Assembly (NCBI GenBank): GCA_017619835.1
Contig: JAFZRN010000039.1
Location: 1 to 64,000, forward strand
Reading direction: 5' to 3'
Length of the DNA: 64,000 bases
Origin: Eubacterium sp.
Lineage (GTDB): Bacteria > Bacillota > Clostridia > Lachnospirales > Lachnospiraceae
Below are positions 48,710 to 59,219 of this stretch, piece after piece. The notes under the pieces were generated by a model that was given only the letters and a program-made list of their open reading frames with translations, did no database searches and was not told the origin of the DNA. A program made the translations under genes and the position numbers. Every line of letters starts with the position of its first letter. Position 1 is the first letter of the stretch.

Positions 48710-50293
48710 ATGGTTAAAAGGATTTATAAGAGGGGACTCGCTGCAGCAATGGCAGCATGCATGATATTTGCAATGCCTTCCTGTGGCAATAAAGAGATAG
48801 AATCCGTAAATGAATATGGCGGAGAAACAGTTGCCGATGTTCCTGTGACTGATCTCGAAACAGACGGAACTCAGGAAAAAGAGAAAAAGTATTCCGGAGA
48901 AAACTTAAAAGAATTTTTCGGAGAAACCGTATCCTGGCAGGAAGTGATAAATGTTCAGGACAGAGAGGTTGATGTTGATATAACAAGCAATATTCCGGAT
49001 GCTGAAGGTCTTGGCGTATATGAAGTTGAAGATTTTGAGCTCGATGCTGATTCCGAAGAGGCTATAGTGAAGAACCTTTTCGGCGACACCGCCGAGAGAC
49101 TTGAGCAGCTCTCATATGTAAATGAGACCGATTATATAATGCAGCTTTATAAGCTGAGACAGATCTCGGCTTATCTTACCAATGATCCGAATGAATTCAA
49201 TTATATGTATAATGTGATAGATGCATCATATGATAAAACCTTTAAGTGGGATGATGTAGGAGGTACATTCATTCACATGTATCAGGGGAAATATAATGAT
49301 ATAGACTATGTTCTTATTCTTGCGGGAAGTGATTTCTTTGAAGAAACATACATCAATTTTCTTCCTGTCAGCATAAAAGATTATTTTCCCGATAAAAACT
49401 ATAAAACCGTATTGTTCGGAGCTTCTAAAGATAATCAGGGACAAAGCTTGTCAGCTGATAATCAGTGCGGCATGTCCGAGGATGGCGTTAAGGAAAATGC
49501 GATAACATTTCTTAAGGATGATATTGGCATAAACATGTTTGATAATATGCTTACGGAAAACCCGGAATCATATCAGATATTTCTCTCCACTATGACACTT
49601 GCATTAAAAGATGGAGAGTCGGACCCGAACAGCATGTCTACAATGATCTTCTCGGATGACGATTATATCACTGCATATGCAGGACTTAATGGAAATGATG
49701 CCTACAGGCACAGTATGATCCTCGGTGAACAAAATGATCTTGCGCAGGAATATATGGATGGAAATTCGGATACAGACGATCCGGCAATTGCTGCCATTAA
49801 ATCTTCGGAAGTAGCGACTTCGAGTGGCAAAGGTCTTGAGCATGACGGATATGCCATATATCTGACGGCACCTTTTAGTCTGCCGGCACCCCAGGAGGAA
49901 CCTGTGGAAGGAGTCGTATACTATTCAGGCCCGATTTCCAGAGGCACCGGATGTATAATGTTCACGCATAAAGGCTTTTTCGGAGCTGATCTGTTGTTAT
50001 CGGACAAAGTAACCAACGTTACGGAAAATGTTGAGCTTCTCGGATTTGAAAAGATCAAAGAATCATTTCGCTATGTACTTGAGAATAGTGTCGATTTAAG
50101 GAATTTCGGAATTCATGATTCCTATAAGATAACAAGGGCATACTTATCTTATGGTGCGGTATATGATAACACGGAGGATATCGGTGGTGCGGTAACCATG
50201 GTACCTGTATGGAACTTCAGTGTCAGATCGGGAGAGAATAACGGAGAGATCATGATCAATGCGATCGATGGCTCATACGTTAGAGGATATTAA
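48710..50293 (+). CDS. Large lipoprotein of unknown function (paralogue 2)
   Basis: 527 residues from ATG 48710 (GAGGGG 7 bases upstream). Lipobox Cys25 (FAMPSCG). Shares the full layout of the preceding protein at roughly half identity by eye. The reading frame starts a few bases after the first gene's stop, so this is a tandem duplication within one operon. The downstream protease starts 21 bases later, suggesting that both lipoproteins and the protease work together at the cell surface. Confidence 0.75.
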   Translation: MVKRIYKRGLAAAMAACMIFAMPSCGNKEIESVNEYGGETVADVPVTDLETDGTQEKEKKYSGENLKEFFGETVSWQEVINVQDREVDVDITSNIPDAEGLGVYEVEDFELDADSEEAIVKNLFGDTAERLEQLSYVNETDYIMQLYKLRQISAYLTNDPNEFNYMYNVIDASYDKTFKWDDVGGTFIHMYQGKYNDIDYVLILAGSDFFEETYINFLPVSIKDYFPDKNYKTVLFGASKDNQGQSLSADNQCGMSEDGVKENAITFLKDDIGINMFDNMLTENPESYQIFLSTMTLALKDGESDPNSMSTMIFSDDDYITAYAGLNGNDAYRHSMILGEQNDLAQEYMDGNSDTDDPAIAAIKSSEVATSSGKGLEHDGYAIYLTAPFSLPAPQEEPVEGVVYYSGPISRGTGCIMFTHKGFFGADLLLSDKVTNVTENVELLGFEKIKESFRYVLENSVDLRNFGIHDSYKITRAYLSYGAVYDNTEDIGGAVTMVPVWNFSVRSGENNGEIMINAIDGSYVRGY

Positions 50294-50314
50294 AAAAATG
50301 AAAGGAGTATTATT

Positions 50315-53300
50315 ATGAGAAAAGGGGGACTGTTGCTTGGACTCAAGGCCGGTGTATTGGCACTCTGTCTGGCTGCATCAATACCATTTAGTGTAAATGC
50401 GGCTACAGTAGTTAAACCGGATGGAACAGGTCTTGATGAAAGCAAGATGACACAGGAAGAAAAGGAGGGGTATGAGCTTACTAAGAAATACTCAAAGACT
50501 CTTCCGAAGATCAATCCAAATTCACACATTCCGTCAAGGTACTTTTCCAGCAGGAAAAATAAACTAAACAGAGTACCGGATTTGGAGTCAAAGTATATTA
50601 GCAAAATAAGCTTACCGGTAAAGGATCAGAATATAACCGGTACATGCTGGTGCTTTTCTATGCTCGAGGCTTCTGAGCAAAGCATCTTAAGCAAGTCGGG
50701 AGCCAAATCAGTTGATCTTTCCGAATATCAGGAATCATACTTTATCTATAACCAGAACGGTGACAAGCTTGGTCTTTCAAATGACTCGGTAGAGGCACCT
50801 ATGACTGAAGTGGGCGGAATCGAATACTATAGTTTAGGAGCTACAGTTCTGAGTGGACTGTTCTCCTCTACAAAGGGAGTCGGATTAATAGATGAAAACG
50901 ACGCAAAGTTTACCGATCTTATCGACAGGCTTCATGATGAAGATAAGGCAGTACTATCTGAAGACTATTACTATAACCATAATAAGTATACTGTATCGGG
51001 AATAAAGATTCTTGATACCGTTAAACAAAGAAATGAAGTGAAGCAATATATCAAAGAATATGGTGCTGCTCAGACTTCATACATGCACTATGATGAGTGC
51101 TTTGATTACAGCACATATGGATATTATCATGCTGAGGAGATTCCCGTATTCTGGGGCGGCGGTCATGCTGTAGCAATCGTAGGCTGGGATGACAACTATT
51201 CAAAGGATAACTTTGCATATTCTCCCGAACATGATGGCGCTTGGCTTATAAAGAATTCATGGGGAGATATCTGGGGTCTGGATGGTTATTTCTGGATGTC
51301 ATATGATGAGCCATCAATCGGTTCGGCAATCTTCTTTGATCTTGAAGAGGCAGACAGCTACGATAACATTTATCAATATGATGGTACATTATCGGAGAAT
51401 ATCATCTCAGGCTATCTTACAGGTGCAAATGTTTTCGAGGCTCAGAATGATGAGATACTTGGTTATGTTTCATTCTTCACAGTACAGGACAAAACTAATT
51501 ACGAAGTAAGCATCTATAAGAATCCTGCAAATGGTAAGCCAAACGGTGGAACCCTTCTTGAAAAGCTGGAAGGATCCATCGATCATATGGGTTATACAAA
51601 ACTTAAACTGAAATCTGAATACAAGATCAATAAGGGAGAAAAGTTCTCGGTTGTTGTTAAACAGACAGTAGATGGAAAAGCAGCAGATATATATTGTGAT
51701 GAATCCGGCGATCTGATCTATGTCAAAAATAACAGTGTATCAAAGCCGGGAGAATCATATGCTTCTAAGGATGGAAATACCTGGGAAGATTTATCTGCAA
51801 GCGGAAACAAGAATCTCAGGATCAAAGCATTTACCAGGATTAATGAATCAGTAAGCGGTTCGAATCTTTCTTTTGAAAAAGATATATATGAATTGAAGAT
51901 CGATGAAACTGTAGCAACGAAAGTTAAGCTTGATGGAAATATCGCTAACGGAAAAGCGAAGTTTGAATATTCCATAGATGATGACGAGATTGCATCAGTT
52001 GATTCGAGAGGCCTTATAACAGGTAAGATTGCAGGTGAGACAACGCTTACGGTTAAGTATAAAGACAACCAGGTTGCGACTACAACGATCAAGGTGGATT
52101 TTGAAGGCTCTGTAAAAACCATAAAGATCAGTAAAAAGAGTGGTTATGCAACCAAAGAAAATCCTCTGGCAGTAAGCGTTGGCAGTATGAATCCGCTTGA
52201 GTTCACTGTAACTCCGAAAACATATAAGAATAAAGTTCATTTCGAAGTAGAGGCATTAAGTGAAGGCATAGATCCTCTGGAGGTTGTCAACTCATATAAT
52301 GCATGCAATCATATATTCTACAAAGAAGGACTTTATAAGGTTATTGTAAGTATAGAAGATCAGGGTGATATTAAGGGCTCTTCAGAGGAGTTCTATATAA
52401 ATGCAAAACTTGATTCGATAAACTGCGGCAGCGACATTTCAAAGATAGCTGAAGAACCTTATGAACCAAGTATGAGCAGAATCTACAGATTCAGCGATCC
52501 CGATTGTGAAGGATATAGGTTTACGATTGAGGGCAAGATAGAAGAAGGTTACGATTTCCTTCTTGTAGCAGGTCTTGATGATCCTGAACGCACAGATCAG
52601 GAGATCTTTGACGGACTGATGACATGGGATGGCGTAGAAGGAGTTGATCTTGTGGCAGAAGTGACAGGAGATCTGGGAGAAGATTATACTGTTACGGCAC
52701 CATATAAGTATGTTGCATTTTTATTCATCAGTGATGAAACGATTAATGGTAATTTCAAGGTAACAAAGGTTGAACCGCTTATACTGCCTTATCAGATATC
52801 AATGAATAAAGCTGATCTGACTATCGAAGCAAAAGCTGGTGAAAACATTGAAAAACAGATATCTATTCTTCCTGAAGGGGCTTCTTTAGATGATATATAT
52901 ATAGATGTTTCTGATAGTAATATTGCCGATGCATCATTTGATGATGGCAAGCTGGTGATAACACCCAATAAGGTTGGTTCCACTACTATTATTCTTGGAG
53001 TAGATACCGGTTATGATGATGAGACAGATTTTGAATCAGAGTATGAAGAGGATGGAAGTACTATATCAGGAGCGCATATCAAGATAACTGTGAATGTAAC
53101 ATCAGGTAAGGATCTTCCTGATCATCTCGCATTTGTTGATGAAGATAATGATGAGATTACAAATATTACCGTTGAAAGAAATGCTGTTACCAAGCTTGGA
53201 TTAAACAGTGATGCATGGGAAGATTATCAGGTTGCATTCTACAGTGATGATCTTACTACCGCATATATTGATGGATTTGGAGAGCTGATACCTGTTTCTG

Positions 53301-55405
53301 CAGGTACTACCAAGATTAGGGCTGAAGTAAGCATACCGGGTGAATCTGAAGATGAAGCTGAAGTTTATTCAACAGAGCTCAAAGTCAGAGTTACACTGCC
53401 TGATGAAAATGATATCAACAATCTTCAGACATTACATGAATATGTCAGAGGAACCGATGAAGTATATACTTACACTGACACGAATGCAGATACCGAGTGT
53501 ATGAACATCTACTTCGATGCAAGATCATCTCTGGATATGGAAGACTATATAACTATCCAGGATGGAAAGGGATACTTCTATGGTTTCGAAGACGGACATA
53601 TTATCACCAAATGGTCCCAGAGTGAAACCAAACTCAGTGACTCATTCAGATTTGGCAGTGATGAGAATCCTATACCGAGCGTACTTACGATCTATGATAA
53701 GACCATAAAAGTGCATCTTGTATCCAAGGAAGGTGAAAGATTATCAGATGATCCTGATTATATGGGTGATGACGTCTTCATAATATTCATGGGTTCAAAT
53801 AAACAGGGTATAAATGGTGTGGATGATCCTTACAGAACCAGTTATGGCTTCAGTGTCAAGAGAATTGAGACAGGTGCTGCTACTAAAGAGATATCTGTAG
53901 AGGATATGGAACTCGACTTCTCAACATACAGAACATTTGATAAGCGTCTTAAGGTGACGGTGGATGATGGCGCTATCGATAAGCTTTATTATGTGATTGA
54001 TGATCCTGATATAGCATATGTAAGTAGCGAAGGCGTTGTAACCGGAATGCTTGAAGGTGAGACGACCTGCAGAGTATTTACCGCAAATCCCGATAAAAAT
54101 GTAGAAGCAATAGCAACGATCAACATAGGTTCTAAACCACTTGTCGGTGCTAAATTCTACAAGCTGGGATTCTGGGGAGAAATCGTAGAGGAAATCACGG
54201 ATAATCCTGCTGAACTTGAGATAGAGCTGGGATATAGTACATCACTCTTATACAGAAGGAATCCCTGGAATGCTTCACAGAATATAAGACTGGAAGTGTC
54301 TGATGAAGATGGTTTATATGCAAAGACATATCTGGATTATTATGGCGATAATACGATTGCAATCTGGGGTGGAGAAGTGGGTGAATATACATTGGATGTA
54401 TTTATCCCCAATCAGGAGGAACCTATTCAGACATTTAATGTAAAGATAGTTGAACCTAAGGGTCCTGAAGTTCCCGAACAATATACTACATTTGATCCCG
54501 AGAACTTTGCAACAGACGGTAATGATGGTATCGATCCTACAGAGATCACAGAAGCTGAAATAAAGCATATGGATTATGATAATGATGAATCAATCTACTG
54601 GACATATAAGAGAGAAGGCGCAGAATATGTAGATATCACATTTGCAAAGAGCTGTGAGCTTGAAAGGAATTGGGACTGGATCTACATCTATGACCTGGAA
54701 GGAAATCTGATTGGACATTATACCGGAGATAAGGATAATCCGGTTGAAGAAACATGTTTTGCAGGCAAGACCATAAGAGTTCCCGGAGAAGGATTCATTC
54801 TGGCCCTTGTATCTGATGATTATAATTATGATTCATTCTATGGATTTAAGATCCTGGATATTACTCCTCATTTCAAGAAAGATGAACCTAAAAAAGAGGA
54901 ACCTAAGGGCGACGAGAAGAAGGATGACAAGAAGGATCCGACTGCTACACCGACTCCTACAACCGAAGACAAGACACCTCAGATCGGACAGAGTGTTGTA
55001 GTAGGAAAGGCTACATATAAGATCCTTACAAAGGATACCGTAGCTTATGTGAAGTCTAATGTTAAGAATCCTAAGTCGGCATCTGTTCCCGCAACAGTTA
55101 AGATCAGCGGTAAGACCTATAAGGTTACCGAGATTTCAGCGAACGCATTTAAGAATAAGAAGAAGCTGAAGAAGGTTACCGTTGGTAAGAATGTTAAGAA
55201 GATCGGCAAGAATGCATTCTACGGCTGTAAGAAGCTTAAGAAGATCACCATTAAGGGTAAGAATCTTAAGTCAGTAGGTGCAAATGCCATCAAGGGAATC
55301 AATAAGAAAGCAGTGATCAAGGTTCCTAAGGCTAAGCTTAAAGTATATAAGAAACTCTTCAAAAAGAAGACTGGTTACAAGAAGACAATGAAGATAAAAA
55401 AATAG
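50315..55405 (+). CDS. Secreted papain-like cysteine protease with Ig-like domains and BspA-like tail
   Basis: 1696 residues. Signal peptide 1-~28. C1A peptidase at ~85-350 with catalytic Cys111 (GTCWCF), His284 (GGHAVAIVGWDD) and Asn314 (KNSWGDIWG). A lectin-like or beta domain follows (~350-510), then BIG2-type repeats (SVDSRGLITGKIAGETTLTVKY; SSEGVVTGMLEGETTCRVF). A Lys/Thr/Pro linker (~1540) and a Lys-rich BspA/LRR_5-type C terminus (AFKNKKKLKKVTVGKNVKKIG) complete it. Exported and likely bound to the wall or glycans by its basic end. GAAAGGAG precedes the ATG. A terminator follows. Substrate proteins unknown. Confidence 0.9.
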   Translation: MRKGGLLLGLKAGVLALCLAASIPFSVNAATVVKPDGTGLDESKMTQEEKEGYELTKKYSKTLPKINPNSHIPSRYFSSRKNKLNRVPDLESKYISKISLPVKDQNITGTCWCFSMLEASEQSILSKSGAKSVDLSEYQESYFIYNQNGDKLGLSNDSVEAPMTEVGGIEYYSLGATVLSGLFSSTKGVGLIDENDAKFTDLIDRLHDEDKAVLSEDYYYNHNKYTVSGIKILDTVKQRNEVKQYIKEYGAAQTSYMHYDECFDYSTYGYYHAEEIPVFWGGGHAVAIVGWDDNYSKDNFAYSPEHDGAWLIKNSWGDIWGLDGYFWMSYDEPSIGSAIFFDLEEADSYDNIYQYDGTLSENIISGYLTGANVFEAQNDEILGYVSFFTVQDKTNYEVSIYKNPANGKPNGGTLLEKLEGSIDHMGYTKLKLKSEYKINKGEKFSVVVKQTVDGKAADIYCDESGDLIYVKNNSVSKPGESYASKDGNTWEDLSASGNKNLRIKAFTRINESVSGSNLSFEKDIYELKIDETVATKVKLDGNIANGKAKFEYSIDDDEIASVDSRGLITGKIAGETTLTVKYKDNQVATTTIKVDFEGSVKTIKISKKSGYATKENPLAVSVGSMNPLEFTVTPKTYKNKVHFEVEALSEGIDPLEVVNSYNACNHIFYKEGLYKVIVSIEDQGDIKGSSEEFYINAKLDSINCGSDISKIAEEPYEPSMSRIYRFSDPDCEGYRFTIEGKIEEGYDFLLVAGLDDPERTDQEIFDGLMTWDGVEGVDLVAEVTGDLGEDYTVTAPYKYVAFLFISDETINGNFKVTKVEPLILPYQISMNKADLTIEAKAGENIEKQISILPEGASLDDIYIDVSDSNIADASFDDGKLVITPNKVGSTTIILGVDTGYDDETDFESEYEEDGSTISGAHIKITVNVTSGKDLPDHLAFVDEDNDEITNITVERNAVTKLGLNSDAWEDYQVAFYSDDLTTAYIDGFGELIPVSAGTTKIRAEVSIPGESEDEAEVYSTELKVRVTLPDENDINNLQTLHEYVRGTDEVYTYTDTNADTECMNIYFDARSSLDMEDYITIQDGKGYFYGFEDGHIITKWSQSETKLSDSFRFGSDENPIPSVLTIYDKTIKVHLVSKEGERLSDDPDYMGDDVFIIFMGSNKQGINGVDDPYRTSYGFSVKRIETGAATKEISVEDMELDFSTYRTFDKRLKVTVDDGAIDKLYYVIDDPDIAYVSSEGVVTGMLEGETTCRVFTANPDKNVEAIATINIGSKPLVGAKFYKLGFWGEIVEEITDNPAELEIELGYSTSLLYRRNPWNASQNIRLEVSDEDGLYAKTYLDYYGDNTIAIWGGEVGEYTLDVFIPNQEEPIQTFNVKIVEPKGPEVPEQYTTFDPENFATDGNDGIDPTEITEAEIKHMDYDNDESIYWTYKREGAEYVDITFAKSCELERNWDWIYIYDLEGNLIGHYTGDKDNPVEETCFAGKTIRVPGEGFILALVSDDYNYDSFYGFKILDITPHFKKDEPKKEEPKGDEKKDDKKDPTATPTPTTEDKTPQIGQSVVVGKATYKILTKDTVAYVKSNVKNPKSASVPATVKISGKTYKVTEISANAFKNKKKLKKVTVGKNVKKIGKNAFYGCKKLKKITIKGKNLKSVGANAIKGINKKAVIKVPKAKLKVYKKLFKKKTGYKKTMKIKK

Positions 55406-55429
55406 CCGAAAACAGTGATTGATCACTAT

Positions 55430-55461
55430 GTCGGGCCGGGAGAAATCCCGGCTCGATTTTT
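55430..55461 (+). terminator. Intrinsic terminator after the protease gene
   Basis: TCGGGCCGGGA-GAAA-TCCCGGCTCGA, stem of about 11 bp with one mismatched/wobble position, then five T. Confidence 0.9.
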
Positions 55462-55462
55462 A

Positions 55463-55492
55463 TCGACATATTTCCGGTTCTCGTGGTATAAT
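55463..55492 (+). promoter_or_regulatory. Likely murJ promoter
   Basis: TCGACA (55463-55468), 18-base spacer, TATAAT (55487-55492) with a TGG extended -10. Starts 44 bases before murJ. Confidence 0.7.
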
Positions 55493-55535
55493 ACTAGATT
55501 GAGTTATTATGTACTTTTGACTAAAGAGGTTATCC

Positions 55536-57119
55536 ATGAGCGGGAAAAGAAATCAGACTCAGACCGGTGTCATGAAGGCTGCCGGGATTCTGGTAATAGC
55601 GAATCTTCTTTCGAGTATTCTGGGATATGCCAGGGACATTATTCTCCTATCCGTTTTTGACGTAAGTCCTGCTACGGATGCTTATAATGCAGCCTTTGTT
55701 ATTCCGGATCTCATATATACCATACTTGTAGGTGGTGGCCTTTCAGCCGCCTTTATTCCGGTATTCAGCGGATACATCGCGGAGAAGAAGTATGATGACG
55801 GTTTCAAGATGGCAAGTACCGTTCTTAATATAGTTGCCATAGTCGCAGCCGTTATCTGTGTCATCGGCGAGATATTTGCACCCCAGATACTTCCTTTTGT
55901 AATAAGGGGAATGGTAACATGGGAGCCGGAGACCATCCAGCTCACGGTAACCCTGACGAGGATCATGTTCTTCCAGTGCTTCTTTATGTGCCTTACCGGT
56001 ATCTGCATGGGAATCCTTCAGTCATATAAGGATTTTACGCCGCCATCGATTGGTGCGGTTTTATATAACATTACGATAATCGGTGTGGGAGTGCTTCTCC
56101 TTACACTCGGTACCGGAATCGCCGGATTCTCCATCGGTGTCGTGACCGGTTCCATCGTGAACCTTCTGGTACAGATATTCCCTATCCAGAAGCATGGTTT
56201 TAAGTATAGAAGAGTAGTGGATCTTGATCACGAGGGCGTGAAGCAGTTCTTCAAGCTTTTTGCCCCGGTGCTTATCGGCATCTCGGTAACCCAGCTGAAT
56301 CTTGTGGTCAACAAATCATTTGCATCTGCCCAGGGAAAGGGAATCCTGACCAGTATCACTCAGGCGCAGAGGCTTATGCAGCTTCCGATAAATATCTTCG
56401 CGCTGGCAATCGCAATGTCGATCTTCCCCACTATGGTGGAGCATTTTACAACGGATAATATGGACGAATATAAGAAGGACCTTTCGCTTGGCGTAAGGAA
56501 CGTATCCTTTATCATCCTTCCCTGTGCAGTAGGTATGATAGCAGTAAGAGTCCCGCTCGTAAGAGCCATCTATCTTCAGGGTAATTTTTCGCCCGAAAAT
56601 GTCCCGGTTGTAGCTACGCTTCTTGCATTATACTGTATAGGAATGATCGGTTACTCCGTAAGACAGGTCATCCTTCAGGGCTTTTATGCAGTAAAGGAGA
56701 CCAGGGTTCCGGTGAGGATAAATATATTTATTCTCTGCCTCAATATGCTGCTTACGGTTTTATTCGTAAGGATATGGAGCGCAAACGGTATCGCGTTTGC
56801 TTATTCCGTAGCAGGTCTCGCAAGTATGTTTATCCAGACCTACTACCTGAGGAAAAAGATCGGATCGATAAGAGGACATGAGATCAAGGATTCCATTATT
56901 AAATGCCTTATATGCTGTGCGGTAATGTTCGTAGTGACGACCGCCTCCATGATCATATTCGAACACTATATATCAGTTGAACTTAAGAGAAATATGCTTC
57001 TCGAGCTGATAGTACTTGCCGCCATCGGCGCCGGCACCTATGTGGTGATGGCTCTCGCACTTAAGATGCAGGAGCTGACCTCCATCCTCGCCGTGATAAA
57101 AAGAAGGCTGAGAGGATAG
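55536..57119 (+). CDS. murJ: Lipid II flippase MurJ
   Basis: 527 residues, about 14 membrane helices. N-terminal ANLLSSILGYARDIILLSVFDVSPATDAYNAAFVIPDL and GGGLSAAFIPVFSGYIAE, RVMFFQCFFMCLTG and AFASAQGKGILTSITQAQRLMQLPINIFALAIAMSIFPTM are the MviN/MurJ signatures with the Arg and Asp/Gln residues lining the lipid II site. It moves lipid-linked peptidoglycan precursor to the outer face of the membrane. AAAGAGG precedes the ATG. First gene of the next cluster (DUF815, nth). Confidence 0.94.
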   Translation: MSGKRNQTQTGVMKAAGILVIANLLSSILGYARDIILLSVFDVSPATDAYNAAFVIPDLIYTILVGGGLSAAFIPVFSGYIAEKKYDDGFKMASTVLNIVAIVAAVICVIGEIFAPQILPFVIRGMVTWEPETIQLTVTLTRIMFFQCFFMCLTGICMGILQSYKDFTPPSIGAVLYNITIIGVGVLLLTLGTGIAGFSIGVVTGSIVNLLVQIFPIQKHGFKYRRVVDLDHEGVKQFFKLFAPVLIGISVTQLNLVVNKSFASAQGKGILTSITQAQRLMQLPINIFALAIAMSIFPTMVEHFTTDNMDEYKKDLSLGVRNVSFIILPCAVGMIAVRVPLVRAIYLQGNFSPENVPVVATLLALYCIGMIGYSVRQVILQGFYAVKETRVPVRINIFILCLNMLLTVLFVRIWSANGIAFAYSVAGLASMFIQTYYLRKKIGSIRGHEIKDSIIKCLICCAVMFVVTTASMIIFEHYISVELKRNMLLELIVLAAIGAGTYVVMALALKMQELTSILAVIKRRLRG

Positions 57120-57159
57120 CCTAAGCCTGATGACATTTGGATTTTAGAAAGGGTATCAT

Positions 57160-58503
57160 ATGTATAGAGAACTGCCGAAACTGATAATGTTTCGCGAGCT
57201 GGGCGAGGACAGCATCCTCGGCAACCTGGCTGAGATAATCCGCGAGCAGGAGAGCGAGGTCTATGACAAGCTCGAGCTGACGGGGCGCATCTACCGCGAG
57301 ATCAGAAGGATACTTAGTCTCGGGACTGACTACGGTTTTGATAAGAATCTGTGGCACGACTATATTGCCTATGTGCTTGTAACGAACGAGAACCCATTTT
57401 CCCTTACATTGGAAAGGCTGGGCTCGGGTGAAGGCAGCGTGAATTCGATCGTGCTTGGCGATATGAAGGTTTTCAACAAGCTTTTTAACTATGATTTTTC
57501 CGGGCTTGAGGAGGCACTTGGGATAGACTGCTTCTCCACCATCACAAACTATACGTCGATCCAGAAGCGTACACAGCTTTACAATAGAAATGTCTCCGAA
57601 AAGGTCAGAAGCTTAAGCGATACTATCGCCGAAGAGCTCGGCAAAGCCGGGAAGGTAAGGCTGGATGAAGGCATGACTGCCGCAGTCACGCTCAAGGTGG
57701 TATCGGATTTCTATAAGAAGTTCGGTGTCGGAATGTTCGGGCTGAATACCGCATTCCGTGTGGCGCCGGGAGTTAAGTTTACTCCTATCAACAATACCGA
57801 CAGCTTCATGCTGGATGACCTCATCGGATATGAGATACAGAAGAATAAGCTTCGTGAGAATACAGAGGCCTTCCTTGACGGAAAGCCTGCGAATAACGTG
57901 CTTCTCTTCGGAGATGCGGGAACGGGTAAATCCACCAGCATCAAGGCCCTGATAAATGAGTATCAGGACAGAGGACTTCGTATGATCGAGCTTTATAAGC
58001 ATCAGATGCACATGCTGTCTTCGGTTATCTCGGCAGTTAAGAACAGAAATTACCGCTTTATCATATATATGGATGATCTTTCGTTTGAAGAGGACGAGAC
58101 CGAGTACAAATACCTGAAAGCCGTTATCGAAGGCGGCCTCGAAACGAGACCGGATAATGTACTCATATATGCGACGTCAAACAGAAGAAATCTCATCAGA
58201 GAGACCTGGAATGATATAAGCGATATCGAGCTGGATAAACACCGTTCGGATACACTGCAGGAGAAGCTTTCACTCGTAAGCAGATTCGGTATCACGATCC
58301 CTTACATGAAGCCGAACAAGAAGCAGTATGAAGAGATAGTAAAAGGGCTCGCCGAGAAATCAGGCATCATGGGTGAGGAAGCTTCGGAGACTTCCGGATA
58401 TACCTATGAGCAGCTCCTCGCCGAAGCCAATAAATGGAGCGTCGAACATGGTGGAATGTCAGGACGCGCTGCGCGCCAGCTGATCGATTCCCTCACCCGA
58501 TAA
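57160..58503 (+). CDS. DUF815-family AAA+ ATPase
   Basis: 447 residues. N-terminal helical region (~1-215), then a AAA domain with Walker A NNVLLFGDAGTGKSTSIKAL (~252), Walker B FIIYMDDLSFEED (~304), sensor YATSNRRNLIRE and an arginine-finger-like RFG. DUF815 ATPases are common in Clostridia; function unknown, perhaps protein remodelling. GAAAGGG precedes the ATG. Confidence 0.87.
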   Translation: MYRELPKLIMFRELGEDSILGNLAEIIREQESEVYDKLELTGRIYREIRRILSLGTDYGFDKNLWHDYIAYVLVTNENPFSLTLERLGSGEGSVNSIVLGDMKVFNKLFNYDFSGLEEALGIDCFSTITNYTSIQKRTQLYNRNVSEKVRSLSDTIAEELGKAGKVRLDEGMTAAVTLKVVSDFYKKFGVGMFGLNTAFRVAPGVKFTPINNTDSFMLDDLIGYEIQKNKLRENTEAFLDGKPANNVLLFGDAGTGKSTSIKALINEYQDRGLRMIELYKHQMHMLSSVISAVKNRNYRFIIYMDDLSFEEDETEYKYLKAVIEGGLETRPDNVLIYATSNRRNLIRETWNDISDIELDKHRSDTLQEKLSLVSRFGITIPYMKPNKKQYEEIVKGLAEKSGIMGEEASETSGYTYEQLLAEANKWSVEHGGMSGRAARQLIDSLTR

Positions 58504-58564
58504 TGCAACTCGGGGACGGGAGATCAGTTGCAAAATGAAACTCGGGGACGGGGAAGAGTTACAA
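58502..58564. repeat. Two-copy ~32-bp GGGGACGG repeat (locus 2)
   Basis: Two imperfect tandem units, 58502-58533 (GCAACTCGGGGACGGG...) and 58534-58564 (ATGAAACTCGGGGACGGGGA...), joined by AGTTGCAAA. Nearly the same as locus 1 at 44144-44195. It lies between the DUF815 stop and the nth start. Confidence 0.75.
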
Positions 58565-58568
58565 AATC

Positions 58569-59219
58569 ATGACGAAAAAAGAACGGGCGTTAGCCGTATG
58601 TGAGAAACTGAATAAAGAGTACGGCACCGATCTCAGATGTTACCTCAACTATGAGCCGGATAAGCCCTGGCAGCTCCTCTTCGCGACGATAATGTCAGCC
58701 CAGTGCACCGACGAAAGAGTAAATATGGTAACAAAGGAGCTATATAAAAAGTACCCGACCCTCGAAGCAATCGCGTCAGCCGACTTAAAGGAATTCGAGC
58801 AGGATATCTTTTCTACGGGCTTTTATCGTAACAAGGCAAAAAATATAATCGCCTGTGCAAATGTGCTCCTTAATGAATATGATGGAAATGTCCCATCTGA
58901 CATCGACATACTTACATCCCTTCCCGGCGTGGGCAGGAAGACTGCAAATGTCATCCGCGGGAATGTATATAACATCCAGTCGATAGTCGTGGACACCCAT
59001 GTAAAACGTGTATCAAAGCTCCTTGGACTTACCGCTTCTGATGATCCGGTCAAGATCGAGATGGAGCTTATGAAGATACTTCCTAAAGAACAGTGGATAC
59101 TGTATAATTTTCAAGTTATAGCACACGGAAGAAAGGTGTGTGTATCAGGACGACCCGCCTGTGGCGAGTGCGTACTTAAAGATGTGTGTAAAGGAGGATA
59201 CCATGGTAGATTTCAGTAA
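58569..59219 (+). CDS. nth: Endonuclease III (DNA glycosylase/AP lyase)
   Basis: 216 residues. HhH motif LPGVGRKTANVIRGN (~117-131) with the catalytic Lys, catalytic Asp in VVDTHVKRVSK (~142), and the [4Fe-4S] loop C-x6-C-x2-C-x5-C (CVSGRPACGECVLKDVC) near the C terminus. Removes oxidised pyrimidines. The RBS is weak; the purine-rich repeat upstream may serve. The last 17 bases overlap the next small gene. Confidence 0.95.
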   Translation: MTKKERALAVCEKLNKEYGTDLRCYLNYEPDKPWQLLFATIMSAQCTDERVNMVTKELYKKYPTLEAIASADLKEFEQDIFSTGFYRNKAKNIIACANVLLNEYDGNVPSDIDILTSLPGVGRKTANVIRGNVYNIQSIVVDTHVKRVSKLLGLTASDDPVKIEMELMKILPKEQWILYNFQVIAHGRKVCVSGRPACGECVLKDVCKGGYHGRFQ

